This document shows, piece after piece, positions 6,075 to 12,650 of a stretch of 16,276 nt of DNA. The DNA is from Clostridiaceae bacterium (lineage in GTDB: Bacteria > Bacillota > Clostridia > Oscillospirales > Acutalibacteraceae), in assembly GCA_016297555.1 (NCBI GenBank), contig JAEDGK010000041.1, positions 1-16,276 of the forward strand, given 5' to 3'. Within the stretch, counting starts at the first letter, position 1; the number at the start of each line of letters is the position of its first letter. The translations under genes were made by a program, and so were the position numbers. The notes under the pieces were generated by a model. The model saw only the letters and a program-made list of their open reading frames with translations. It made no database searches and was not told where the DNA came from.

Positions 6075-7094
6075 TTATTCGCCTTTCATTTCAAGCAGCT
6101 TAACCTTGCCGTCATAAGCCGCCTGGCTGACTTTGATTGAATCCGTGATTGCAGCCTTGATATCGTCTTCGGTTGCACCGAGCTCAACGGCGTACTTTCT
6201 GTCGATGAAAAGGTTGATATCCATGATATCGGGAAGTCCGTCAACATCGATACCGCTTTCAATTCCCTTTGCGGCATATTCTTTCTTAACCTTGCCCAGA
6301 CCCATTCTCATCATCCAGGGAGCAACGCTGATAACCTTTCTGTTATCTCCCATGCCTCTTGCGGCATAAACGATTTTGAGGAATTCTTTCCATGTCTGGT
6401 TATACATACTGATGGGCCAAGCCTTTGCACCCTTTGATTTTTCGGCTGCGCCGACGATTACCTGACCGACCTGGCGGACGGTAAGCATTGCCGTGCCTCC
6501 TGCGGGATACATTGTGAACGGAAGCTTATCCATCATCTTTATCTGCTCGATAAGGATAACCCAAACGGGCTTTCTGCCGGGCTGAGTGCCGAAAATATAG
6601 GGCAGCTCAAGAACGGAAACATCAAAATTATCATCGGCAAACGAGAAAGCAACTTTTTCCTGCTCGATACGGCTTCTGATATAAGGATGTCTCTCGGTGA
6701 GCTTCATATCGGGGCGCTCTTTTGCAAGATATGAGAAATAGGAGCCGAGGATAACGGCGTTTTTCATACCGATTTCCTTGCAGATGGGAAGAATTCTCTT
6801 GAGGGGATTGATGTTGAACTTCTCGTAAGCCGCATAAACGGGAGCGGGGAACTCAACTCTTTCATCAATGCCTGCGGCAAAAACGAAGCAGTCATAGCCT
6901 GTCATCATTTCTTTGATTTCTTCGTCTGACTTCTCGTAAATGTTGCAGAATTCGATTTCCATTTCCTGCGGAATGGGTGCGCCTTCGGGAAGAGGGGGCA
7001 GAGCAACGCTCTTAACCTGATGACCTCTCTCGATAAAAATTCTTGCCGCTTCACAGCCGAGCAAGCCGGTGCCGCCGATCATAAAGACTTTCAT
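6075..7094 (-). CDS. Atypical NAD(P)-binding short-chain dehydrogenase/epimerase-like protein
   Basis: The 339-residue protein has an extended SDR layout: a Rossmann nucleotide-binding motif GGTGLLG at residues 7-13 at the extreme N-terminus, VFAAGID near 71-77 at the position of the NNAG/AAG motif, and ILGSYFSY around 115-122. The expected catalytic YxxxK appears altered: the best candidate, Y138, is followed by R142 instead of lysine. The C-terminal half (about 195-339) varies most between family members and probably binds the substrate. The substrate is unknown, and it is not a convincing GalE despite lying beside a beta-galactosidase. A strong AGGAGG stands 9 bases before the ATG at 7094. 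It appears to be monocistronic, with a good promoter (7129-7157) and terminator (6032-6061). An NmrA-like redox sensor or nucleotide-sugar enzyme remains possible. Confidence 0.85.
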   Translation of the reverse strand: MKVFMIGGTGLLGCEAARIFIERGHQVKSVALPPLPEGAPIPQEMEIEFCNIYEKSDEEIKEMMTGYDCFVFAAGIDERVEFPAPVYAAYEKFNINPLKRILPICKEIGMKNAVILGSYFSYLAKERPDMKLTERHPYIRSRIEQEKVAFSFADDNFDVSVLELPYIFGTQPGRKPVWVILIEQIKMMDKLPFTMYPAGGTAMLTVRQVGQVIVGAAEKSKGAKAWPISMYNQTWKEFLKIVYAARGMGDNRKVISVAPWMMRMGLGKVKKEYAAKGIESGIDVDGLPDIMDINLFIDRKYAVELGATEDDIKAAITDSIKVSQAAYDGKVKLLEMKGE

Positions 7095-7128
7095 TTGACT
7101 ATTCCTCCTTGGATAATTGTACCTTTAT

Positions 7129-7157
7129 AATATATATCGAAATGCAAAAATAGTCAA
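7129..7157 (-). promoter_or_regulatory. Sigma-A type promoter of the dehydrogenase-like gene
   Basis: On the minus strand TTGACT (7152-7157) and TATATT (7129-7134) are separated by 17 bases, with AT-rich surroundings. The transcription start should fall near 7122, about 28 bases before the ATG at 7094. A second TTGACT occurs on the same strand at 7164-7169 but has no matching -10 box. Confidence 0.8.
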
Positions 7158-7240
7158 GAGAATAAGTCAAATAAACCCGATAAAGCCCGTGTTTTTTTGT
7201 CAAAGCTTACATATTGCGCGCTATTGTAACATGGTTTTTT

Positions 7241-7281
7241 TGCCGCCTGCATACATTGTGCGTGTTTTGTATAACGCGGCA
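7241..7281. promoter_or_regulatory. Nested inverted repeat just upstream of the lacZ promoter
   Basis: TGCCGC (7241-7246) and GCGGCA (7276-7281) form an outer inverted repeat. Inside it ATACA (7251-7255) and TGTAT (7268-7272) form an inner one, placed almost symmetrically (4 and 3 bases from the outer arms). It ends one base before the proposed -35 box at 7283. It lies upstream of the expected lacZ start site, so it would act as DNA, for example as a site for a dimeric activator, and not as an RNA hairpin of the lacZ message. The function is inferred. Confidence 0.4.
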
Positions 7282-7282
7282 G

Positions 7283-7311
7283 TAGACAAAAGCTTTTGTT
7301 TGTGATAATAT
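7283..7311 (+). promoter_or_regulatory. Candidate lacZ promoter
   Basis: TAGACA (7283-7288) and TAATAT (7306-7311) are separated by 17 bases, in front of an AT-rich stretch. The -35 box matches the consensus at five of six positions and the -10 box at four. A start near 7318 would give a leader of about 57 bases before the ATG at 7375. The spacer contains a perfect palindrome, which suggests regulated initiation. A TATAAA at 7309-7314 is an alternative -10 box with poorer spacing. Confidence 0.6.
7286..7299. promoter_or_regulatory. Candidate operator: perfect 14-bp palindrome in the lacZ promoter
   Basis: ACAAAAGCTTTTGT reads the same on both strands and overlaps the -35 box and spacer of the proposed lacZ promoter. 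A repressor dimer bound here would block RNA polymerase. The centre is AGCT, whereas LacI-family operators usually have a central CG, so the regulator family is uncertain. A partial match, CAAAGCTTAC, lies 87 bases upstream at 7201-7210. No regulator gene is present in the window. Confidence 0.5.
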
Positions 7312-7374
7312 AAATATATGTATATGCTTACCCGAGCTTTTCAGAATAGACATTCGGAGAAAGGATGATGAAAA

Positions 7375-10300
7375 ATGAACGAGCTTAAATATTGGGAAAA
7401 TCCTTATATCATCAAGGAAAATAAGGAGGACGGTCATAACACCGCTTTGCCGAGAGCAACGGTAAAGGACGCCGTTGAAGCAACCGAGCCCCCTATGAAG
7501 CTTCTGCTTAACGGAACTTGGAAATTCTATTGGCAGCAGGGCGTAGACAATCTCAGAACGGATTATTACGCCGATAATTACGATGATTCCGAGTGGGACG
7601 ATATTGAGGTTCCCTCTCTCTGGCAGTTAAAGGGCTACGGCAAGCCCATCTATCTTTGCGCCTATCTCCCCTCAGCACTCTCAACCGTTAAGGGCGAAAT
7701 CCCCAAAATCAACCACGAGCTTAATGAAATCGGCGTTTACCGCCGCACCTTTGAGCTGCCCGAAAATTTTGACGGAAAAGAGATTTTCATTCATTTCGGC
7801 GCAGTCAAGGCAGGCTTTTTCCTTTATATAAACGGCAGACGCATAGGCTATTCTCAGGGCTCGATGACCCCTGCCGAATTCAGAATAACCGACTATGTCT
7901 GCAAGGGCGAAAATCAGATAACCGTTGAGGTTTACCGCTACACCGACGGCACCTATCTTGAAGACCAGGATATGTGGTTCCTTTGCGGAATTTACAGAGA
8001 TGTTTATATCTATGCGGAGGAAAAGCTCTGCATACGCGACTTTTTTGCCGATGCTTCGCTCAGCGACGATTATTCAAACGGTGTGCTCAATCTTGAAGCA
8101 ACTCTCAATAATTACGGCGCAGATACTGCCTGCACCTTTGAGGCTTCTCTCGTCTGCGGCGGAAAGCAGAAAAAAATTGTTTCCGAAAAGGTTGAGGCAA
8201 GGAGCGGCAAAACCGTTCTCAATTTCAGCCATATTGAAGAAAATGTGCGCGCATGGTCGGCGGAAGAGCCCAATCTTTATAAGCTCGTGCTCTGCCTGAG
8301 AGCGGGAAGAAGGCTTATTTCCGCAAAGTGCATCCGCATAGGCTTCAAAAAGGTTGAAATAAAGGGCAATGTTCTTTATATGAACGGCAAGCGCGTCATC
8401 ATCAAGGGAGTCAACCGCCATGATTTTGACCCCGATAACGGCTGGGCTGTTCCTCTTGAAAGATATTATCAGGATCTCCATCTTATGAAGCAGGCTAATA
8501 TCAACGCCATTCGCACAAGCCATTACCCCAACGCCGAGGTTTTCTATGATATGTGCGATGAGCTGGGCTTTTATGTTATGGACGAGGCCGATGTTGAAAG
8601 CCACGGCGTCCGCCGCAAGAACTGCCCCGGCGACAATCTTGAATTTAAGGAAGCCGTTGAGGACAGAGCGGAAAGAATGGTTCTGCGTGACAGAAGCCAT
8701 GCCTGCGTCTGCTTCTGGTCGCTCGGCAACGAGGCGGGCGACGGCGAAAACTTTGTTCACGAGAAAAACGCCATTCTTGCGCTTGATAAGTCAAGACCCA
8801 TTCACTATGAGGGAGATTTCGATTTCAGAAAGAGCGATTTCATCAGCCGTATGTATCCCGTTGAGTCAATCGTTGACAAGCTGAGAAATCAGGAGGAAAT
8901 CAAAACCACTCTTTATGACAATGTTGCCAACATCCTCGCGGCAGACAACAAGCCCGTTCCCGCCGAGATTTTTAAAACTCACCCCGTAATTTACTGCGAA
9001 TATGCTCACGCCATGGAAAACAGCCTGGGCAACTTCAAGGAATATGTTGACGATTTTGAAACCTTTGAGCATATGTGCGGCGGATTTATCTGGGACTATG
9101 TTGACCAATCCATCCGCAAGGTTGAGGACGGCAAGGAAAAATGGCTTTACGGCGGCGACTTTGACGAGGGCAGAACAAGCTTCTATTTCTGCGCCAACGG
9201 AATTATAACCGCCGACAGAACTCCCCAGCCCTCATACTATGAGGTTAAAAAGGTTTATTCAAATCTTGAAGCCGCCGACTGCGACTGCCGCAGCGGAAAA
9301 ATCAGGATTAAAAACAAAAATGTATTCATCACCACGGAGGATTACAAAATTCATTGGAGCCTGACCGTTGACGGCTGCGAGGCTCAGAGCGGCGATATTG
9401 ACGACCTTGTTGTTGCGCCCATGAGCGAGCAGGAGCTTCAGCTCCCGATAAGCCTTTCGGACTATGCCGACGGCGAGGTTATTCTGACCGTCTCTTTCAT
9501 TCTCAAAAAAGACAAGGCATGGGCAAAAGCGGGCTTTGAGCAGAATTTCAGCCAGATTATTCTCCGTGAAGAAACCGCCGCAAAGCGCACTCCCGCAGTC
9601 GGCGAGCTTAAATATGCCAAAAACGGCAATAATGTTAAGATTATCGGCGAGGGCTTCTCCGCAAAAATCACCGCGGGCGCACTTTCTTCGCTCCAATATG
9701 ACGGAAAAGAAATTATTGACGAGGCTTCGCCCCTGCGCCCCGATTTCTTCAGAGCCTTAACGGATAACGACAGGGGCTACATAAACTTTGCGCCGATGCT
9801 TGCCGACATTCATCCGCTTTATCAGTGGAGACGGTCAACGGCTCAGACCTTTGCCCGCTCGGTCAAGGCAAAGTCAACCCCCTCGGGCGTTGAGGTAACG
9901 GTTAATTGGGCTGCTCCGTTTGTTTCGGGCGTATCCACAACCTACCTTTTCTCCCCCGCCGGTGAGGTTACGGTTAAGCACACGGCAATGGGTCTTTTCC
10001 TGCCGATGCTTAAAGTGGGCATGAGAATGGGCATAAAGAGCACCCTTGAAAATGTTGAGTGGTACGGCAGAGGTCCGCACGAAACCTATTGTGACAGAAA
10101 GACGGGCGCAAAAATTGCCCGCCATGCAATGACGGTTGCGGAGCTTGAGCACAGATATATGCGCCCGCAGGAAAACGGACACAGAACAGATGTCAGAAGC
10201 CTTGAGGTTTCCGACGGCTCGGGCTTCGGAATTAAGATTGACTCCATGGCTGCTCCCTTCGGCTTCAATCTCGGCTATTACAATCCCGAAAAGCTTGACA

Positions 10301-10470
10301 AGGCGACTCACCTTTATAAGCTCGTTAAGGATAACTGCATAACTCTTTGCCTTGACGCGGCGGAAAGAGGCGTCGGCGGCGATATGCCCGGCTGCGCCTA
10401 TCTCCACAAGCCCTATAAGCTCGGCAGCGGCAAGAAATACAGCTTTGAATTCAGAATTTCCAAGAAGTGA
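7375..10470 (+). CDS. lacZ: GH2 beta-galactosidase (LacZ type)
   Basis: This cytoplasmic glycoside hydrolase family 2 enzyme should hydrolyse lactose or other beta-galactosides; no signal peptide is visible. At 1031 residues it matches E. coli LacZ in size and domain order: sugar-binding jelly roll (about 40-215), Ig-like domain (220-330), TIM barrel (332-620), second Ig-like domain, and the C-terminal beta-galactosidase small-chain domain (about 755-1028). Active-site residues are present: E453 in SLGNEAG (acid/base, E461 in E. coli), E542 in CEYAHAM (nucleophile, E537), Mg ligands E408 and H410 in VESHG, and H349 and H383. The residue after AHAM is E548, where E. coli LacZ has glycine. AGGA about 9 bases before the ATG supports the start. 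The next gene begins 5 bases after the stop. It is divergent from the dehydrogenase-like gene and near a GPH symporter. Confidence 0.95.
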   Translation: MNELKYWENPYIIKENKEDGHNTALPRATVKDAVEATEPPMKLLLNGTWKFYWQQGVDNLRTDYYADNYDDSEWDDIEVPSLWQLKGYGKPIYLCAYLPSALSTVKGEIPKINHELNEIGVYRRTFELPENFDGKEIFIHFGAVKAGFFLYINGRRIGYSQGSMTPAEFRITDYVCKGENQITVEVYRYTDGTYLEDQDMWFLCGIYRDVYIYAEEKLCIRDFFADASLSDDYSNGVLNLEATLNNYGADTACTFEASLVCGGKQKKIVSEKVEARSGKTVLNFSHIEENVRAWSAEEPNLYKLVLCLRAGRRLISAKCIRIGFKKVEIKGNVLYMNGKRVIIKGVNRHDFDPDNGWAVPLERYYQDLHLMKQANINAIRTSHYPNAEVFYDMCDELGFYVMDEADVESHGVRRKNCPGDNLEFKEAVEDRAERMVLRDRSHACVCFWSLGNEAGDGENFVHEKNAILALDKSRPIHYEGDFDFRKSDFISRMYPVESIVDKLRNQEEIKTTLYDNVANILAADNKPVPAEIFKTHPVIYCEYAHAMENSLGNFKEYVDDFETFEHMCGGFIWDYVDQSIRKVEDGKEKWLYGGDFDEGRTSFYFCANGIITADRTPQPSYYEVKKVYSNLEAADCDCRSGKIRIKNKNVFITTEDYKIHWSLTVDGCEAQSGDIDDLVVAPMSEQELQLPISLSDYADGEVILTVSFILKKDKAWAKAGFEQNFSQIILREETAAKRTPAVGELKYAKNGNNVKIIGEGFSAKITAGALSSLQYDGKEIIDEASPLRPDFFRALTDNDRGYINFAPMLADIHPLYQWRRSTAQTFARSVKAKSTPSGVEVTVNWAAPFVSGVSTTYLFSPAGEVTVKHTAMGLFLPMLKVGMRMGIKSTLENVEWYGRGPHETYCDRKTGAKIARHAMTVAELEHRYMRPQENGHRTDVRSLEVSDGSGFGIKIDSMAAPFGFNLGYYNPEKLDKATHLYKLVKDNCITLCLDAAERGVGGDMPGCAYLHKPYKLGSGKKYSFEFRISKK

Positions 10471-10475
10471 TATAA

Positions 10476-10952
10476 ATGACAAAAACCAACGCAATGCGTC
10501 TGCTCGAAGCGGCGGGAATTGAGTTTGAGGTTCTCGAATATCCTGTTGACGAAAATGACCTTTCGGGAGAAAGCGTGGCAAGAAAAACGGGTAAGGCTCA
10601 CGAGCAGATATTCAAAACCCTTGTTTTCAGCGGAGAAAAAAACGGCTTCGGGGTTTGCTGTATCCCAACCTGCGAGGAGCTTGACCTGAAAAAAGCGGCG
10701 AAGCTTTTCGGAGAGAAAAAAGTTGAAATGCTTCATGTCAAGGATTTGCTGAAAACCACGGGATATATCCGCGGCGGCTGCTCTCCCGTGGGAATGAAGA
10801 AGCAGTTTCCGACCGTCATTGACGAAACCGCCTGCCTTTTTGACAAAATTTATGTCAGCGCAGGCGTGCGCGGAATGATGCTCGGCGTTGAACCGCAGAC
10901 TCTTGCAGATTTTGTTAATGCAAGGCTTGCCGATGTTACGGCAGTTGAATAA
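10476..10952 (+). CDS. ybaK: YbaK/EbsC-family aminoacyl-tRNA deacylase
   Basis: The 158-residue protein belongs to the YbaK family, whose characterised members hydrolyse mischarged Cys-tRNA(Pro) in trans and so protect translation fidelity. Visible landmarks are IFKTLVF near residues 45-51, containing the conserved catalytic-site lysine, and GYIRGGCSPVGMKKQFP around 96-112, the signature glycine-proline loop. Length and layout are typical. It starts 5 bases after the lacZ stop codon. Only a weak purine run (AAGAAGTGAT) precedes the ATG, so translation may depend on ribosomes finishing lacZ. A strong hairpin terminator follows immediately. The exact tRNA substrate cannot be told from sequence; related ProX and other INS-like deacylases share the fold. 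Confidence 0.92.
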   Translation: MTKTNAMRLLEAAGIEFEVLEYPVDENDLSGESVARKTGKAHEQIFKTLVFSGEKNGFGVCCIPTCEELDLKKAAKLFGEKKVEMLHVKDLLKTTGYIRGGCSPVGMKKQFPTVIDETACLFDKIYVSAGVRGMMLGVEPQTLADFVNARLADVTAVE

Positions 10953-10954
10953 AA

Positions 10955-10983
10955 AAAACGGGTCGGTTTTTCCGACCCGTTTT
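10955..10983. terminator. Bidirectional Rho-independent terminator
   Basis: AAAACGGGTCGG (10955-10966) and CCGACCCGTTTT (10972-10983) form a perfect 12-bp stem around five T. The plus strand ends in a T-run and the minus strand continues into further T, so it can stop both ybaK (ending at 10952) and the converging aromatic operon (aroQ stop at 10995). Confidence 0.93.
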
Positions 10984-10994
10984 GCATATTCTAA

Positions 10995-11429
10995 TCAGCC
11001 GCCGTATTTTTCAATCAGATAATCAATGCCGCGCAGGTAGCCGGCAAAGCCCAGTCCGATAAAGGATTTTTCACACGCTTTACCGGCATAGGAGATTTGG
11101 CGGAAATCCTCTCTTGCCGAAACATCGGAAATGTGGATTTCAACTGCGGGGAGCGCCACGGCTTTCAGCGCGTCAAGAATTGCAACGCTTGTGTGCGTGT
11201 AGGCGGCGGGATTTATGACTATGCCGTCAAACTTGCCGTATGCCGCCTGAATTTCGTCAACTATGCTGCCCTCGTGGTTAGACTGAAACAGCTTAACCTC
11301 CACGCCCTTTTCGGCGGCATAGCTTTCAATAATTGAGCAAAGGTCGGCATAGCTTCCCTTGCCGTAAATATCAGGCTCGCGGATGCCGAGCATATTGATG
11401 TTGGGACCGTTTATTACAAGGATACGCAT
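10995..11429 (-). CDS. aroQ: Type II 3-dehydroquinate dehydratase
   Basis: AroQ converts 3-dehydroquinate to 3-dehydroshikimate, the third step of the shikimate pathway, as a dodecamer. The 144-residue length is standard. The type II signature is complete: INGPNINMLGIREPDIYG at residues 6-23 with catalytic Y22 and R17, QSNHEG at 49-54, INPAAYTHTS at 72-81, and EIHISD at 97-102 with catalytic H99. AAGGAGG lies about 7 bases before the ATG at 11429, inside the 3' end of aroE-aroK, and the two genes overlap by 16 bases. It is the last gene of the aromatic operon and is followed by the shared terminator at 10955-10983. Confidence 0.97.
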   Translation of the reverse strand: MRILVINGPNINMLGIREPDIYGKGSYADLCSIIESYAAEKGVEVKLFQSNHEGSIVDEIQAAYGKFDGIVINPAAYTHTSVAILDALKAVALPAVEIHISDVSAREDFRQISYAGKACEKSFIGLGFAGYLRGIDYLIEKYGG

Positions 11430-12634
11430 TCAATAATCCTCCTTACGGTAATTTCGGGGTCGGGGTCAACCTCAACGGTTTTGTCCGCCGTTTCAAGATA
11501 AAGCGGAAGTCGCTCGGCATACATTTTTTTGAGCGTTTCGATATTCTTTGAAAGAGGTCTGCCGTCGGTAGCGAGCGTTTCAAGCGGGGCATTCAGGAAA
11601 ATAACCGTTGAATTTTCACGCAAAGCAATTCTGTTTTCGGGCTTCAGGATTGCTCCTCCGCCCGTGGCAATGATTTTGCCCGCGCCCTTGCCCGCAAGGC
11701 GGACAGCCTCGGTTTCAAGGCGGCGGAATTCCGCTTCGCCGTCTTCGGCAAAGATTTGCGGAATGGGTCTGCCGCCCGCTTCAACAAGCGAGTCGGTGTC
11801 AGTCAGCTCACGCCCCGTTTTGCGGGAGAGCAGAGCGGCGGCGGTGGATTTGCCGCAGCCGGGCATTCCTATAAGCACGATATTTTTCTGTGCGGACAAA
11901 ATAGAATTATATACGGCGTCAATGCGCTCCGTCGGGATTTTTTCACCCGTGAAGATTTCGGCGGCTCTGAGAGCCTGAGCCACGAGCATATAAAGCCCGT
12001 TTATGCAGTCAATCCCGAGCCTTTCCGCATCGAGCAGAAAAACCGTTCTTGCGGGATTGTAAATAAGGTCGAGAGCCTTGCGGCATTTTGTGAATTTTTC
12101 AAGCTCTATAAGTCTTTCGCCGTTGTTGGGATACATTCCGACGGGAGTTGTGTTAATGATGATGTCCGCGTCATAGTGTCGGGAAATGTTGCCGTAATTA
12201 TCCTCGCCCGTGCGGGAAACGACGACAACCTCGCGCGCGCCCTCATCGGCGGCGGCAAGGCGGACGGTTCTGCTCGCTCCGCCCGAGCCGAGAATTAAAA
12301 CCTTTTTGCCGCTGAAATCGCAGCCGCATTTTTTCGCCATATAAAGAAAGCCGAAATAATCCGTGTTGTCGCCGTAAAGCGAGCCGTCGGGGCGGCGGAC
12401 AACCGTGTTGACGCTGCCCGTCCTTTCGGCAACGGCGGAGCGCTCGGCACAGCGGTTATAAGCCTCCACTTTATACGGAATGGTTACATTAAAGCCGCCG
12501 AGAGCCGTTGAAGCAAAAAATTCGTCAAGCTTTTCCGGCTCCGTGGGATAAAGCTTATATTCATAGTCGCAGAGCATCGAGTGAATTTGAGGCGACAGGG
12601 AATGAGAAAGCTTTCTGCCCAAAAGACCAAACAT
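11414..12634 (-). CDS. aroE-aroK: Fused shikimate 5-dehydrogenase/shikimate kinase
   Basis: One 406-residue protein carries two consecutive shikimate pathway enzymes. Residues 1 to about 248 are AroE (3-dehydroshikimate to shikimate, NADPH): SHSLSP at 10-15, catalytic K55 in TIPYK, D92 in NTD, the nucleotide-binding loop GSGGAS at 116-121, and NTTPVGMYP at 161-169. Residues about 250-406 are AroK (shikimate to shikimate 3-phosphate, ATP): Walker A GMPGCGKS at 256-263, DTD at 279-281 for magnesium and shikimate, FRRLE at 303-307, GGG at 325-327, lid arginine R359 and ERLPLY. The junction is a short stretch without an obvious long linker. The ATG at 12634 is preferred because AGGG (12643-12646) lies 8 bases upstream; an in-frame GTG at 12643 would overlap that site. 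It follows pheA after 16 bases and overlaps aroQ. Confidence 0.95.
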   Translation of the reverse strand: MFGLLGRKLSHSLSPQIHSMLCDYEYKLYPTEPEKLDEFFASTALGGFNVTIPYKVEAYNRCAERSAVAERTGSVNTVVRRPDGSLYGDNTDYFGFLYMAKKCGCDFSGKKVLILGSGGASRTVRLAAADEGAREVVVVSRTGEDNYGNISRHYDADIIINTTPVGMYPNNGERLIELEKFTKCRKALDLIYNPARTVFLLDAERLGIDCINGLYMLVAQALRAAEIFTGEKIPTERIDAVYNSILSAQKNIVLIGMPGCGKSTAAALLSRKTGRELTDTDSLVEAGGRPIPQIFAEDGEAEFRRLETEAVRLAGKGAGKIIATGGGAILKPENRIALRENSTVIFLNAPLETLATDGRPLSKNIETLKKMYAERLPLYLETADKTVEVDPDPEITVRRIIECVSL

Positions 12635-12642
12635 TAAAATCA

Positions 12643-12646
12643 CCCT
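12643..12646 (-). promoter_or_regulatory. Ribosome binding site deciding the aroE-aroK start
   Basis: On the minus strand the AGGG of GAAGGGTGA stands 8 bases before the ATG at 12634. The GTG within the same string (12641-12643) is in frame but would be part of the SD, so it is unlikely to be the start. Confidence 0.6.
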
Positions 12647-12650
12647 TCAA

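Larger units (their letters stand above)
7095..7374. other. Divergent regulatory region between the dehydrogenase-like gene and lacZ
   Basis: This 280-base stretch contains no gene. It holds a minus-strand promoter at 7129-7157, a plus-strand promoter at 7283-7311, a perfect 14-bp palindrome at 7286-7299 and a nested inverted repeat at 7241-7281. The part between 7160 and 7240 is AT-rich with T-runs and shows no clear feature apart from a CAAAGCTT match at 7201-7208 to the palindrome core. Confidence 0.7.

Noticed and set aside
6075..7094. UDP-galactose 4-epimerase (GalE) as part of a Leloir pathway
   Set aside because: The protein lacks a normal YxxxK motif and the GalE-specific signatures I would expect, and has its own promoter and terminator. 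Position beside lacZ is not enough.
7221..7240. Catabolite-responsive element (cre) near TGTAACATGG
   Set aside because: The string lacks the central CG and the symmetric arms of the cre consensus, and no better match was seen in 7095-7374.
8074..8760. 228-codon open frame on the minus strand inside lacZ
   Set aside because: It is antisense to the conserved GH2 catalytic barrel, has no family resemblance and has no ribosome binding site.
9874..10581. 235-codon open frame on the minus strand across the lacZ-ybaK boundary
   Set aside because: It spans two confirmed genes in antisense and shows no domain. It is a by-product of codon bias.
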